Below are positions 49,015-59,265 of a stretch of DNA of 64,000 bases, piece by piece. Position numbers and translations under genes: made by a program. This DNA comes from Streptomyces griseicoloratus (GTDB lineage Bacteria; Actinomycetota; Actinomycetes; Streptomycetales; Streptomycetaceae): the NCBI RefSeq assembly GCF_014534645.1, contig NZ_JACVQF010000184.1:124001-188000 (forward strand), read 5' to 3'. Every line of letters begins with the position of its first letter. Position 1 is the first letter of the stretch. Under the pieces are notes generated by a model. The model had not been told where the DNA came from. It made no database searches and saw nothing but the letters and a program-made list of their open reading frames with translations.

Positions 49015-49734
49015 TTACCCGAGCCTGGGGCGGACTCCGAGTACCGCGGTACCGACGCGCACATGTGTCGCTCCGGCGGCCACGGCCTCCTCGAGGTCCG
49101 CGCTCATCCCTGCGGAGACCATGTTCGCAGCCGGATGGGCTCGGCGCAGGTAGGTCGACAAATCCATGAGGCGCTCGAACGCGGCCCGTTGGCGCCCGGC
49201 GTACTCCCCCGTGAGCGGGGCGACGGTCATCAGTCCGTCGAGCCGCAGGCCCGGCGCCCCGGCGACGAGGTCGGCCAACTCTTCGATTCCCGCGGGCGCC
49301 ACGCCGCCGCGCTCACCCCGCCCGCTCTCCCCGGCGTCGAGCGCGACCTGGATGAGGCAGCCCACCTCGCGGCCGGCCCGCACCGCCTCCTTCGACAGAG
49401 CTGTGACGAGCTTGGAACGGTCGACGGACTGCACGACATCGGCATAACCGACCACAGATCGCACCTTGTTGGTCTGCAACTGTCCGACGAAGTGCCAGGA
49501 AAGGGGCAGATCCGAGCAAGCCGCGGCCTTGGGAGCCGCGTCCTGGTCGCGGTTCTCGGCGACGTGGCGCACGCCGAGTTCCGAGAGAATTCGCACATCG
49601 TTCGCCGGATAGGTCTTGGTGACCACGATCAGGGTGACTTCGTCACGCTCGCGTCCGGCGGCCGCGCACGCGGCGGCGATGCGCTCCTCCACCTTCGCCA
49701 GATTTCCGGCGAGTTCATCCTTACGGTCCGTCAT
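49015..49734 (-). CDS. yggS: YggS family PLP homeostasis protein
   Basis: The 239-residue TIM-barrel protein carries a PLP-binding lysine at K40 in VVTKTYP and WHFVGQLQTNK. It binds PLP and balances vitamin B6 and amino-acid pools without a known catalytic reaction. Its place next to sepF is conserved. ATG 49734 lies 6 nt after the pgeF stop. sepF starts 129 nt later. Confidence 0.93.
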   Translation of the reverse strand: MTDRKDELAGNLAKVEERIAAACAAAGRERDEVTLIVVTKTYPANDVRILSELGVRHVAENRDQDAAPKAAACSDLPLSWHFVGQLQTNKVRSVVGYADVVQSVDRSKLVTALSKEAVRAGREVGCLIQVALDAGESGRGERGGVAPAGIEELADLVAGAPGLRLDGLMTVAPLTGEYAGRQRAAFERLMDLSTYLRRAHPAANMVSAGMSADLEEAVAAGATHVRVGTAVLGVRPRLG

Positions 49735-49740
49735 GTCCCA

Positions 49741-50469
49741 TCAGTCCAGCCAGACATAGCCCGCGAGCCGCCCGGTGGAGCGGTCGCGACGGTACGAGAA
49801 GTGGTCCTTCGACTCCCGGGTGCACACCGGCGACTGCGCCCGGTCGCACACCCCGAGCCGTTCGAGCTGCGCGTGCACGCCGGCGCTCACATCGACCGCC
49901 GGTGTGCCCCAGCTCGTCTCCGCGTACGCCGCCGGTTCGGCCGCGGCGACCTCGGCACGCATCTCCTCCGGCACCTCGTAGCACCGGCCGCACACGGCGG
50001 GACCGGTGCGGGCGACGATCCGGGCAGGGTCGGCGCCGAGTTCCGTCATGGCCCGTACGGCGGCGGGGACGACCCCGGCGACCATGCCGGGCCGGCCCGC
50101 GTGGGCCGCGGCGGCGACCCCCGCGACGGGGTCGGCGAGCAGCACCGGCACGCAGTCCGCGGTCAGGACGGCGAGGGCGAGCCCCCGCTCGGCGGTGACG
50201 ATCGCGTCGACCCGCGGGACCGGCCGGTCCCCCCAGGGACCGTCGACCACCGCCACGTCGGCCCCGTGCACCTGGTTCATCCAGACCACCCGGGCGGGGT
50301 CCAGCCCCAGCGACTTCGCCGCCAGTTCCCGGTTGGCCGTGACGGCGGCGGGGTCGTCGCCGACGGCGCCGCCGAGGTTGAGCTCCTCGTACGGAACGGC
50401 GCTCACTCCGCCCCACCGGTCGGTGAAGCCGAAGTGCGCGCCGTTCACGGTGTCGCGCTGTCCTATCAC
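49741..50469 (-). CDS. pgeF: purine nucleoside phosphorylase YfiH/PgeF (laccase-domain)
   Basis: The 242-residue protein belongs to the YfiH/DUF152 family, reported to act as adenosine/purine phosphorylase or as a peptidoglycan-editing factor. Metal-binding residues are visible as H68 (NQVHGAD), C106 (TADCVPV) and H123 (HAGRPG; the common motif is HAGWRG). GTG 50469 overlaps the ftsZ stop (GTGA), so it is coupled to ftsZ. yggS follows by 6 nt. Confidence 0.9.
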   Translation of the reverse strand: MIGQRDTVNGAHFGFTDRWGGVSAVPYEELNLGGAVGDDPAAVTANRELAAKSLGLDPARVVWMNQVHGADVAVVDGPWGDRPVPRVDAIVTAERGLALAVLTADCVPVLLADPVAGVAAAAHAGRPGMVAGVVPAAVRAMTELGADPARIVARTGPAVCGRCYEVPEEMRAEVAAAEPAAYAETSWGTPAVDVSAGVHAQLERLGVCDRAQSPVCTRESKDHFSYRRDRSTGRLAGYVWLD

Positions 50470-51668
50470 TTCAGGAAGTCCGGCACGTCCAGTTCCTCGG
50501 CCGCGCTGTCCGTGTAGGTCCTCGACGGCGGGACCGGCGGCGGGGTGACCGGCGGCAGGTCGCTCACCGGCTCCGGCGCGGCCGGCTCGGGCTCCTCCTT
50601 CGGCTTGACGCTGCCGAGGGAGCCGAAGGACGGGCGGCTCTCGGGCTGCCGCACCGGCGCGGGCTCCTCGCGCTTGGGGGCGGTGGAGCCGAGGACGTTG
50701 TCCCGCTGCTTGGCGGGGGGCTGGCCGCCGTCGAAGCCGGCCGCGATCACGGTGACCCGGACCTCGTCGCCGAGGGCGTCGTCGATGACCGCGCCGAAGA
50801 TGATGTTGGCCTCGGGGTGGGCGGCCTCGCTGACCAGCTGGGCGGCCTCGTTGATCTCGAAGAGACCGAGGTCGGAGCCGCCGGAGATGGAGAGCAGCAC
50901 GCCGCGGGCGCCGTCGATGGACGCCTCCAGCAGCGGCGAGGAGATCGCCATCTCGGCCGCGGCCACCGCGCGGTCGTCACCGCGGGCGGAGCCGATGCCC
51001 ATGAGGGCCGAACCGGCCTCGGACATGACCGACTTGACGTCGGCGAAGTCGAGGTTGATCAGGCCGGGCGTGGTGATGAGGTCGGTGATGCCCTGGACAC
51101 CGGAGAGCAGCACCTGGTCGGCGGACTTGAACGCGTCGAGCACGCTGACCTGGCGGTCCGAGATGGACAGCAGCCGGTCGTTGGGGATGACGATGAGGGT
51201 GTCGACCTCTTCACGGAGCTCGGCGATGCCGTCCTCGGCCTGGTTCGCCCGGCGCCGTCCCTCGAAGGTGAACGGGCGGGTGACCACGCCGATGGTGAGG
51301 GCACCCAGCGAGCGGGCGATGTTGGCCACGACGGGCGCGCCGCCGGTGCCGGTGCCGCCGCCTTCACCGGCCGTCACGAAGACCATGTCGGCCCCCTTGA
51401 GGACCTCCTCGATCTCCTCGCGGTGGTCCTCGGCGGCCTTGCGGCCGACGGCCGGGTTCGCTCCGGCGCCGAGTCCGCGGGTGAGTTCACGGCCGACGTC
51501 CAGCTTGACGTCGGCGTCGCTCATCAACAGAGCTTGCGCGTCGGTGTTGATGGCGATGAACTCGACGCCCTTGAGACCGACCTCGATCATCCGGTTGATG
51601 GCATTGACACCACCGCCGCCGACACCGATGACTTTGATGACTGCGAGGTAGTTCTGCGGTGCTGCCAC
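50466..51668 (-). CDS. ftsZ: cell division protein FtsZ
   Basis: FtsZ is the tubulin homologue that builds the Z-ring; in Streptomyces it is needed for sporulation septa. The 400-residue protein shows the GTP-binding loop GEGGGTGTG (101-109), the T7 loop NLDFAD (205-210) and the C-terminal DVPDFLK peptide that binds partners such as SepF. GTG 51668 has GAGAGG upstream. Its upstream spacer of 288 nt has the expected promoter region with a strong dyad and GACAC (WhiA-like) sequences. Confidence 0.98.
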   Translation of the reverse strand: MAAPQNYLAVIKVIGVGGGGVNAINRMIEVGLKGVEFIAINTDAQALLMSDADVKLDVGRELTRGLGAGANPAVGRKAAEDHREEIEEVLKGADMVFVTAGEGGGTGTGGAPVVANIARSLGALTIGVVTRPFTFEGRRRANQAEDGIAELREEVDTLIVIPNDRLLSISDRQVSVLDAFKSADQVLLSGVQGITDLITTPGLINLDFADVKSVMSEAGSALMGIGSARGDDRAVAAAEMAISSPLLEASIDGARGVLLSISGGSDLGLFEINEAAQLVSEAAHPEANIIFGAVIDDALGDEVRVTVIAAGFDGGQPPAKQRDNVLGSTAPKREEPAPVRQPESRPSFGSLGSVKPKEEPEPAAPEPVSDLPPVTPPPVPPSRTYTDSAAEELDVPDFLK

Positions 51669-51775
51669 GTCGAAGGCCTCTCGCCTCGAGTTACGTGTCG
51701 TCGAATCACCGTGACGCGCTGCGCCCAGAGACCCGACGACTGATGCCGAATGGGACGGTCCGTATCGCCGACCCG

Positions 51776-51800
51776 AACCCTAACCCTGAAGTTTAGGGTT
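51776..51800. promoter_or_regulatory. inverted repeat in the ftsZ promoter region
   Basis: AACCCTAA (51776-51783) and TTAGGGTT (51793-51800) form an 8-bp dyad; AACCCT is also directly repeated at 51776 and 51782. It lies about 110 nt upstream of the ftsZ start. A GACAC (51835-51839, in AGGACAC) is nearby, the core of the reported WhiA site. Its role in controlling ftsZ is inference. Confidence 0.45.
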
Positions 51801-51956
51801 ACCAGTGTGTCCGTTCCTTGGAGTCTTCTGAACAGGACACTAAGTCGACAAGTGGCGCGCGTTCAACGAACACGCCGAACCTCCCGTTTTTCTTTTCACC
51901 CTATGTGATCAGCCGTAGCGCTGCCCAACCAGGGTGCTGGCCTGCGCGGATGCGCG

Positions 51957-52754
51957 TCAACTCCCCGACGATGCCGGGGCGGTGGGAACGCTCACGTCGA
52001 AGTGCCGCGCATCGGGAGCCGCTTTCATCAGCGCGGTGAGCGCACCGGCCTTCTCCTCGCCCTGCTCGGCGCTCCCCCACACCACGGTCCGCCCACCGCT
52101 CAACTCCAGCGAGATGTCGTCGTACGAACGGACCTTGACGACCCGGGTGTCCCGGGCGACGGCATCCGGAATACGACCGGCCACCCGTACCGCCTCGCGC
52201 ACCAGACGGTCCTCGCCGAAGCGGCGCAGACTCGCGGCGGCCGAGCCGGAACGGGCGGGCTCCAATTTCAATGCGGGCACACCTTTCGGAGCGCGAGAAA
52301 CCGTGGCGAATCGGACACCTTCATCGTCCACTTCGATGAACTTTCCGCCCTTTTGCACAATCAGAACCGGAGTACGCTCCGTCACTTTCAGCCCGATTCC
52401 GTGCGGCCAGGACCGGACCACGTCCACGGAGTCGACGCGGAGCAATTTCCCGCCGAGCCGCGCCTCGATCGCGTCCGTGTCGACGGAAATCAGCGGCGCC
52501 CCGACGGGCACGTCGGCGGCCTCGCGCACCTCGGCGGGCGTCAGGACGCGCGTCCCGGAGACCGACACGCGTTCCACGCGCAGCCAGGACGAGCCGTACA
52601 GCAGCCAGAGGGTCCCGGCTCCCAGGAGCACCAGGACGAGGGCCGGGACGGCGATCCGGCGAAGGCGCACCGGGCCGAGGCGCCGCACCGGGGGCGGGCC
52701 GGACGACTCCTGCCGGCGTTCACCGCGCTGCGCGGCGGTCGTCGGTCCGGCCAC
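51957..52754 (-). CDS. ftsQ: cell division protein FtsQ
   Basis: FtsQ is a bitopic protein of the divisome core with FtsL and DivIC. The 265-residue protein has a basic cytosolic part (1-32), one membrane segment (about 33-52), then the POTRA domain starting VERVSVSGTRVLTPAEVRE and the beta domain. ATG 52754 is used. It lies 25 nt after murG. No murC is found between murG and ftsQ, although many bacteria carry it there. Confidence 0.95.
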   Translation of the reverse strand: MAGPTTAAQRGERRQESSGPPPVRRLGPVRLRRIAVPALVLVLLGAGTLWLLYGSSWLRVERVSVSGTRVLTPAEVREAADVPVGAPLISVDTDAIEARLGGKLLRVDSVDVVRSWPHGIGLKVTERTPVLIVQKGGKFIEVDDEGVRFATVSRAPKGVPALKLEPARSGSAAASLRRFGEDRLVREAVRVAGRIPDAVARDTRVVKVRSYDDISLELSGGRTVVWGSAEQGEEKAGALTALMKAAPDARHFDVSVPTAPASSGS

Positions 52755-52779
52755 GATCCCTGCCCTCCGTCACATGTCC

Positions 52780-53874
52780 CTAGCGGTGCGCACGGGCGGC
52801 GATCGCCTCGTACACCATGCCGACGAGCAGGTCGTCGGCGTCCCGGCGGCCGAACTCGGCGGCGGCGCGGGACATCTCGTACAGCCGGTGCGGATCGGCG
52901 AGCACGGGCAGGACGTTGTGCTGCACCCACTCGGGCGTCAGGTCCGCGTCGTCGACCAGCAGGCCGCCGCCGGCCTTGACCACCGGCTGGGCGTTGAGCC
53001 GCTGTTCGCCGTTGCCGATGGGCAGCGGGACGTAGGCGGCCGGGAGTCCGACGGCGGAGAGTTCGGCGACGGTCATCGCGCCCGCGCGGCAGAGCATCAT
53101 GTCGGCGGCGGCGTACGCGAGGTCCATCCGGTCCAGGTAACTTACCGGCCTGTAGGGGGGCATTCCCGGCATCTGGTGCACCTGCGGCAGTTCGTTCTTC
53201 GGGCCGACCGCGTGCAGGATCTGGATTCCGGCCTGCTGGAGCCAGGGCGCGACCTGCTGGACCACCTCGTTGAGGCGGCGGGCGCCCTGCGAGCCGCCGG
53301 AGACCAGCAGCGTGGGCAGGTTGGGGTCGAGCCCGAACATCGCGCGGGCCTCGGGGCGCGCGGCGGCCCGGTCGAGGGTGGCGATGGAGCGGCGCAGCGG
53401 GATGCCGATGTAGCGGGAGTTGCGCAGCTTGCTGTCGGGCGTGGAGACGGCGACCTGGCTGGCGTAGCGCGAGCCGATCTTGTTGGCCAGCCCCGGGCGC
53501 GCGTTGGCCTCGTGGATGACGATCGGCACTCCGAGCCGCTTGGCCGCGAGGTAGCCGGGCAGGGCCACGTAGCCGCCGAAGCCGACCACGCAGTCGGCCT
53601 TGGTGCGCTCCAGGATCTGCTCGGTCGCCTTGATGGTGCCCCGCAGCCGGCCCGGGACGGTGATCAGCTCGGGCGTGGGCTTGCGCGGCAGCGGTACGGC
53701 CGGGATCAGCGCCAGCTCGTAACCGCGCTCGGGCACGAGTCGGGTCTCCAGGCCGCGTTCCGTGCCCAGGGCCGTGATCCCCACGGTCGGATCCTGCCTG
53801 CGCAGGGCGTCCGCGAGGGCGAGCGCGGGCTCGATGTGGCCCGCGGTTCCTCCGCCGGCGAGTACGACATGCAC
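52780..53874 (-). CDS. murG: UDP-GlcNAc:lipid I N-acetylglucosaminyltransferase
   Basis: MurG adds GlcNAc to lipid I to make lipid II on the cytosolic membrane face. The 364-residue GT-B glycosyltransferase has the N-terminal [12 protein letters not shown] loop, [10 protein letters not shown] and the UDP-GlcNAc-binding [21 protein letters not shown] region. It lies 6 nt after ftsW and 25 nt before ftsQ. Length is normal for the family. Confidence 0.97.
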   Translation of the reverse strand: MHVVLAGGGTAGHIEPALALADALRRQDPTVGITALGTERGLETRLVPERGYELALIPAVPLPRKPTPELITVPGRLRGTIKATEQILERTKADCVVGFGGYVALPGYLAAKRLGVPIVIHEANARPGLANKIGSRYASQVAVSTPDSKLRNSRYIGIPLRRSIATLDRAAARPEARAMFGLDPNLPTLLVSGGSQGARRLNEVVQQVAPWLQQAGIQILHAVGPKNELPQVHQMPGMPPYRPVSYLDRMDLAYAAADMMLCRAGAMTVAELSAVGLPAAYVPLPIGNGEQRLNAQPVVKAGGGLLVDDADLTPEWVQHNVLPVLADPHRLYEMSRAAAEFGRRDADDLLVGMVYEAIAARAHR

Positions 53875-53880
53875 CGAAAT

Positions 53881-55242
53881 TCACCGCTCTCCGGACGAGC
53901 GCGCCGCCGAGGCGCGCCGTCGCATCGTGTTCCAACCCCGAGGGCTCCGCTTCGACCCGGAACCCCCGGCTCCCCGCTTTCTACCAAAGCGAGGTTGCCG
54001 CATCGCAAGCGCCGCCCGCGCAGCGGGCTCGTCGCGCGCGAAGGCGATCAGCAGCCCGATGGCGAACATGGTCGGCAGCAGGGCGGATCCCCCGTAGGAG
54101 AACAGCGGGAGGGGGACGCCGGCGATCGGCAGCAGTCCGAGGACCGCGCCGATGTTGATCACGGCCTGGGCCGTGATCCAGGTGGTCACGCCTCCCGCGG
54201 CGTACCTCACGAAGGGGTCCTCCGTGCGTCCGGCCACGCGGATACCCGCATAGCCTAGAGCCGCGAAGAGGGCGAGCACCGACAGCGTCCCCGCCAGGCC
54301 CAGTTCCTCACCGGTGACGGCGAAGATGAAGTCGGTGTGCGCTTCGGGTAGTTGGCCCCATTTTTCCACACTCGCACCGAGGCCGGAACCGAACAGTCCG
54401 CCCGAGGCGAGGGCATAGATGCCGTGCGCCGCCTGCCAGCAGGAATCACCCGGACCGGGGTCGGTCTCACCGAGGCAGGCGAGCCGGGCCATGCGGTTGG
54501 GGCTGGTCTTGATGAGGATCACACCGAGCAGCGCGGCGATCGACAGCACGCCGGTGAACATCCGCGTGGGCGCGCCCGCAAGCCACAGCAGGCCGAACAG
54601 GATCGCCGTCAGGATGATCGCCGTACCCATGTCGCCGCCCAGCATGATCAGCCCGAGCAGCATGAAGGCGACCGGCACCAGCGGCACCAGCATGTGCTTC
54701 CACTGGGTCAGCAGCCTCCTGTCCTGCTTGCGGGCGAGCAGGTCGGCGCCCCACAGCACCAGGGCGAGCTTGCCGAACTCGCTGGGCTGGAGCTGGAAGG
54801 GTCCCCCGACGGAGATCCAGTTCTGGTTGCCGTTGACCGACATCCCTATCCCCGGCACCTGCACCAGGGCCATGAGGAAGACGGCGCCCGCGAGGATCGG
54901 GTAGGCCAGCGCGCGGTGCAGCTTCACCGGCATGCGCATGGCGGCGATCATCAGCCCGGCGCCGATCAGGGCGGCCAGGAACTGCTTGCGGAAGAAGTAC
55001 GACCCCGACAGGGACAGCTGGAGCGCGGTGATCTGGGAGGCCGAGTAGACCATCACCAGGCCGAGCCCGGTGATCAGCAGGCTGCCGCCGAGGATCAGGT
55101 AGTACGCGGTCAGCGGCCGGTCCCAGGCGCGGCGCAGGCGCGTGTACAGACGCAGGACCGGGTTCTCCCGCGGCGGCCTCGGCGCGGAGATCCGTCCGAC
55201 GCTCCGCTGCACGGGCGGACGCCCGGTACGGCTACCGGGCAT
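53881..55242 (-). CDS. ftsW: SEDS peptidoglycan polymerase FtsW
   Basis: FtsW polymerises lipid II at the septum together with FtsI. The 453-residue protein has about ten hydrophobic segments and SEDS landmarks such as GNQNWI, QPSEFGKLALVLW, HTDFIFAVTGEELG and PLPLFSYGGSALLPTM. N- and C-terminal basic tails are cytosolic. ATG 55242 is supported by GGAGG 5 nt upstream. It lies 73 nt after murD. A second rodA-type gene is not in the window. Confidence 0.95.
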   Translation of the reverse strand: MPGSRTGRPPVQRSVGRISAPRPPRENPVLRLYTRLRRAWDRPLTAYYLILGGSLLITGLGLVMVYSASQITALQLSLSGSYFFRKQFLAALIGAGLMIAAMRMPVKLHRALAYPILAGAVFLMALVQVPGIGMSVNGNQNWISVGGPFQLQPSEFGKLALVLWGADLLARKQDRRLLTQWKHMLVPLVPVAFMLLGLIMLGGDMGTAIILTAILFGLLWLAGAPTRMFTGVLSIAALLGVILIKTSPNRMARLACLGETDPGPGDSCWQAAHGIYALASGGLFGSGLGASVEKWGQLPEAHTDFIFAVTGEELGLAGTLSVLALFAALGYAGIRVAGRTEDPFVRYAAGGVTTWITAQAVINIGAVLGLLPIAGVPLPLFSYGGSALLPTMFAIGLLIAFARDEPAARAALAMRQPRFGRKRGAGGSGSKRSPRGWNTMRRRASAARSSGER

Positions 55243-55315
55243 CGCAGCCTCCGCCGTACGTCGGCCTGGACCGTCCCACGCGTCCCTCCCATGGTCGCCC
55301 GGCGCAGGCGGCCGG

Positions 55316-56773
55316 TCAGGCTCCGAGTTCGCGAACGGCCTCCGCGAACGCGTCACCGCGCTTGTTGTAGTTGGTGAACATGTCCATGGAAGCGCAGGCC
55401 GGGGCCAGCAGCACGGTGTCACCGGGCCGCGCGAGCCGCTGCGCCTCCTGGACGGCCTGGAGCATCGCCCCAGTGTCGGTCCGGTCGAGGTCGACGACGG
55501 GTACTTCCGGGGCGTGTCGCGCGAGGGCCTCGCGGATCAGCGCGCGATCGGCGCCGATCAGCACGGCTCCGCGCAGTCGCTTCGCCGCCCCCGCGACCAG
55601 TTCGTCGAAGGTGGCGCCCTTGGCGAGCCCGCCCGCGATCCACACGATCGACTCGTAGGCCGCCAACGACGCCTCGGCGGCGTGGGTGTTGGTGGCCTTG
55701 GAGTCGTCGACGTACGCCACCCCGTCCACGTCGGCCACGTGCGCGATGCGGTGGGCGTCCGGGGTGAAGGCCCGCAGCCCGTCGCGCACGGCCGCCGCGG
55801 ACACCCCGAAGGCGCGGGCGAGGGCCGCCGCCGCAAGGGCGTTGGCGATGTTGTGCGGGGCCGGCGGGTTGACGTCGGAGACCTCGGCCAGCTCCTGGGC
55901 GTTCTTCTGCCGGTCCTCGACGAAGGCGCGGTCGACCAGGATGCCCTCCACGACGCCGAGTTGGGAGGGGGCCGGCGTGCCGAGGGTGAAGCCGATGGCC
56001 CGGCAGCCCTCCTCCACGTCGGCCTCGCGCACCAGGTCCTCGGTGGCCTTGTCGGCGACGTTGTAGACGCAGGCGACGCGGTTGCCCTCGTAGATGCGGC
56101 CCTTGTCGGCGGCGTACGCCTCCATGGAGCCGTGCCAGTCGAGGTGGTCGGGGGCGAGGTTCAGCACCGCCGCGGAGTGCGCGCGCAGGGACGGCGCCCA
56201 GTGGAGCTGGTAGCTGGACAGCTCCACGGCCAGCACGTCGTACTTCTCCTCGCCGAGCACCGCGTCGAGGAGCGAGACCCCGATGTTGCCCACGGCGGCG
56301 GTGCGCAGGCCCGCCGCCCGGAGGATGGAGGCGAGCATCTGGACGGTGGTGGTCTTGCCGTTGGTGCCGGTGACCGCGAGCCACGGGGCGGCGTCGGGGC
56401 CGCGCAGCCGCCAGGCCAGCTCCACGTCGCCCCAGACGGGGACGCCGGCCCGCCCGGCCGCCGCGAACAGCGGCTTGTCCGGCTTCCAGCCGGGCGCCGT
56501 GACGATCAGTTCGGTGCCCTCGGGGAGGCCCGCGGCGGAGCCGCTGTCGGATGCTGTGCCGTCACCGAGGCGCACGGTGACGCCGAGCGCCTCCAGCTCG
56601 GCCACCTGCGCCCGGGCGCGCTCGTCCGCGCCGTCGTTGACGACCGTGACGTGCGCGCCGAGGCCGTGCAGGACCTTGGCCGCCGGGAGGCCCGAGACGC
56701 CGAGTCCGGCGACGGTGACGTGCTTGCCCCGCAGTTCCGAGAGCGCCGATGAGGTCACTTTTCCGCTGCCCAT
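55316..56773 (-). CDS. murD: UDP-MurNAc-L-alanine:D-glutamate ligase
   Basis: MurD adds D-Glu to UDP-MurNAc-L-Ala. The 485-residue enzyme has a Rossmann-like N-terminal domain ([15 protein letters not shown]), the ATP loop GTNGKTTT (136-143) and the metal-binding [14 protein letters not shown] 56773 gives a 19-bp overlap with mraY; the GTG at 56758 overlaps mraY by 4 bp (GTGA), the spacing usual in this cluster, and may be the true start (480 residues). Confidence 0.95.
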   Translation of the reverse strand: MGSGKVTSSALSELRGKHVTVAGLGVSGLPAAKVLHGLGAHVTVVNDGADERARAQVAELEALGVTVRLGDGTASDSGSAAGLPEGTELIVTAPGWKPDKPLFAAAGRAGVPVWGDVELAWRLRGPDAAPWLAVTGTNGKTTTVQMLASILRAAGLRTAAVGNIGVSLLDAVLGEEKYDVLAVELSSYQLHWAPSLRAHSAAVLNLAPDHLDWHGSMEAYAADKGRIYEGNRVACVYNVADKATEDLVREADVEEGCRAIGFTLGTPAPSQLGVVEGILVDRAFVEDRQKNAQELAEVSDVNPPAPHNIANALAAAALARAFGVSAAAVRDGLRAFTPDAHRIAHVADVDGVAYVDDSKATNTHAAEASLAAYESIVWIAGGLAKGATFDELVAGAAKRLRGAVLIGADRALIREALARHAPEVPVVDLDRTDTGAMLQAVQEAQRLARPGDTVLLAPACASMDMFTNYNKRGDAFAEAVRELGA

Positions 56774-57849
56774 CCCGCGTAGAAGAGGCCAAGTCCGACA
56801 ATTACACAGATACCCTGAATGATCCAGAAGCGGACCACGACAAGGACCTCTGACCAGCCTTTGAGTTCGAAGTGGTGCTGGAGTGGCGCCATCCGGAAGA
56901 CGCGCTTGCCGGTGAGGCGGAAGGAGCCGACCTGGATGACCACCGACATGGTGATCAGGACGAACAGACCGCCGAGGATGGCGAGGAGCAGCTCGGTGCG
57001 CGAGCAGATCGCCAGACCCGCGAGGACGCCGCCGAGCGCGAGCGAACCGGTGTCGCCCATGAAGATCTTGGCCGGCGAGGTGTTCCACCACAGGAAGCCG
57101 AGGCAGGCGCCCATCAGCGCGGAGGCCACCACCGCCAGGTCGAGGGGGTCGCGCACCTCGTAGCAGGCGCCCGGGTTGGTGAGGGTCAGCGCGTTGGCGC
57201 AGGACTCCTGGAACTGCCAGACGCCGATGAAGGTGTAGGCGCCGAAGACGAGGACCGAGGCGCCGGTGGCGAGGCCGTCCAGGCCGTCGGTCAGGTTCAC
57301 GCCGTTCGACATCGCGAGGATCATGAACAGCGCCCAGACGACGAACAGCACCGGGCCGATGGTCCAGCCGAAGTCCGTGATGAACGACAGCTTGGTGGAG
57401 GCCGGCGTGTTGCCGCGGTTGTCCGCGAACTGCAGCGCGAGCACCGCGAAGGCGATACCGACGATCAGCTGGCCGGCCATCTTCGCCTTGGCCCGCAGGC
57501 CCAGCGAACGCCGCTTGACGATCTTGATGTAGTCGTCGAGGAAGCCCACCAGGCCCATGCCGACCATGAGGCCGAGCACCAGCAGGCCGGAGAAGGTCGG
57601 CGCCGCGTCGGCCTCCGGGTCCAGGTAGCTCGTGATCACCTTGGCCAGGAAGTACGCCGCGACCGTCGCCAGGATGAAGGCGATGCCGCCCATGGTCGGC
57701 GTACCGCGCTTGCTGGCGTGCTCGCGCGGGCCGTCGTCGCGGATGTACTGGCCGTAGCCCTTGCGGGCCAGCAGCTTGATCAGCAGCGGGGTGCCGACCA
57801 GCGTGAGGAAGAGGCCGATGACTCCCGCGAACAGGATCTGCTTCATCAT
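56755..57849 (-). CDS. mraY: phospho-MurNAc-pentapeptide transferase
   Basis: MraY links the UDP-MurNAc pentapeptide to undecaprenyl phosphate, giving lipid I. The 364-residue integral membrane protein shows FLDDYIK and [12 protein letters not shown] aspartates, [10 protein letters not shown] and the HHFELKG loop. The start is ATGATG; the overlap with the murF TGA supports coupling. It lies in the middle of the murE-murF-mraY-murD block. Confidence 0.97.
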   Translation of the reverse strand: MMKQILFAGVIGLFLTLVGTPLLIKLLARKGYGQYIRDDGPREHASKRGTPTMGGIAFILATVAAYFLAKVITSYLDPEADAAPTFSGLLVLGLMVGMGLVGFLDDYIKIVKRRSLGLRAKAKMAGQLIVGIAFAVLALQFADNRGNTPASTKLSFITDFGWTIGPVLFVVWALFMILAMSNGVNLTDGLDGLATGASVLVFGAYTFIGVWQFQESCANALTLTNPGACYEVRDPLDLAVVASALMGACLGFLWWNTSPAKIFMGDTGSLALGGVLAGLAICSRTELLLAILGGLFVLITMSVVIQVGSFRLTGKRVFRMAPLQHHFELKGWSEVLVVVRFWIIQGICVIVGLGLFYAGWAAEK

Positions 57850-59261
57850 CGGGCGGCAACCTCACCCTCGGCGCCGGTCTCCAGCAGCGCCGTGGCGACG
57901 CTCTCCAGACCCACCGAACGGGACGCCTTCACGAGCACGACGTCCCCCGGGCGCAACTCGCTGCGCAACAGGTCGACCGCCGCCTGTGCGTCGGACACGT
58001 GCACCGACTCCTCACCCCACGAACCCTCGTTGTATGCGCCCAGTTGCAGCCAGGCGGCTTCCCTGCCACCGACCGCGACGAGCTTGCTGACGTTGAGCCG
58101 GACGGCGAGCCGTCCGACCGCGTCGTGCTCGGCGAGCGCCTCGTCCCCGAGCTCGGCCATCTTGCCGAGCACCGCCCACGTACGGCGTCCCTTGCCCATG
58201 GCCACCAGCGCGCGCAGAGCGGCCTTCATGGACTCGGGGTTCGCGTTGTAGGCGTCGTTGACGACCGTCACGCCGTCCGGGCGCTCGGTGACCTCCATCC
58301 GCCAGCGGGAGAGGGAGCCCGCCTCGGAGAGCGCGGTGGCGATCTCGTCTGCGGACATGCCCAACTCGTGGGCGACGGCGGCCGCGGCGAGCGCGTTCGA
58401 CACGTGGTGCTCACCGTACAGGCGCATGGTCACATCACTTGCACCGGAGGGTGTGTGAAGCCTGAAGGAGGGCTGTCCGCTGTCCGTGAGTCGCACGTTC
58501 TCGGCGGACACGTCCGCTTCGTCGGACTCTCCGAAAAGGATCACCTTCGCCTTCGTTCGGGAGGCCATGGCCCGGACGTACGGGTCGTCCGCGTTGAGGA
58601 TCGCGGTCCCGCCCTCCTCCGCCGCCGGAAGGGCCTCCACGAGTTCGCCCTTGGCCTGCGCGATCTGCTCCCGGCCGCCGAACTCGCCGATGTGGGCGGA
58701 GCCGACGTTGAGCACCAGGCCGATCTTCGGCGGGGTCAGTCCGGTCAGGTACCGGATGTGGCCGATGCCGCGGGCGCCCATCTCCAGCACGAGGAACTTC
58801 GTCTCCTCGGTGGCCGTGAGAGCGGTGAGCGGCAGCCCGATCTCGTTGTTGAGCGAGCCCGGCGTGAACACCGTCGGCGCCTTGCGCTGCAGGACCTGGG
58901 CGATCAGGTCCTTGGTGCTGGTCTTGCCGGCGGATCCGGTGAGGGCCACGAGGGTGGCCCCGAGGCGGTGCACGACATGGCGGGCGAGGGCGCCGAGCGC
59001 GGCCTGCACGTCCTCCACGACGATCGCGGGCACGCCGACGGGGCGGGAGCCGAGCACGGCCACCGCGCCGGCCTCGACGACCGCCGACGCGAAGTCGTGG
59101 CCGTCCGCCCGCTCGCCCACGAAGGCGACGAAGAGGCTGCCGGGTCCCGCCTCGCGGGAGTCCCGGACGACCGGTCCGGTCACCTCGGCGGACGGATCCG
59201 GTATGTCGTGCATCTGCCCGCCGACGACTTCTGCGATCTCGGCGAGAGAGAGGGCGATCAC
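57846..59261 (-). CDS. murF: UDP-MurNAc-tripeptide:D-Ala-D-Ala ligase
   Basis: MurF adds D-Ala-D-Ala to complete the UDP-MurNAc pentapeptide. The 471-residue enzyme shows the ATP loop [11 protein letters not shown] (108-118), [11 protein letters not shown] and [12 protein letters not shown], all typical Mur ligase motifs. The GTG start at 59261 lies 4 nt after the murE stop. The stop overlaps mraY by 4 bp. Confidence 0.97.
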   Translation of the reverse strand: MIALSLAEIAEVVGGQMHDIPDPSAEVTGPVVRDSREAGPGSLFVAFVGERADGHDFASAVVEAGAVAVLGSRPVGVPAIVVEDVQAALGALARHVVHRLGATLVALTGSAGKTSTKDLIAQVLQRKAPTVFTPGSLNNEIGLPLTALTATEETKFLVLEMGARGIGHIRYLTGLTPPKIGLVLNVGSAHIGEFGGREQIAQAKGELVEALPAAEEGGTAILNADDPYVRAMASRTKAKVILFGESDEADVSAENVRLTDSGQPSFRLHTPSGASDVTMRLYGEHHVSNALAAAAVAHELGMSADEIATALSEAGSLSRWRMEVTERPDGVTVVNDAYNANPESMKAALRALVAMGKGRRTWAVLGKMAELGDEALAEHDAVGRLAVRLNVSKLVAVGGREAAWLQLGAYNEGSWGEESVHVSDAQAAVDLLRSELRPGDVVLVKASRSVGLESVATALLETGAEGEVAAR

Positions 59262-59265
59262 AAGT

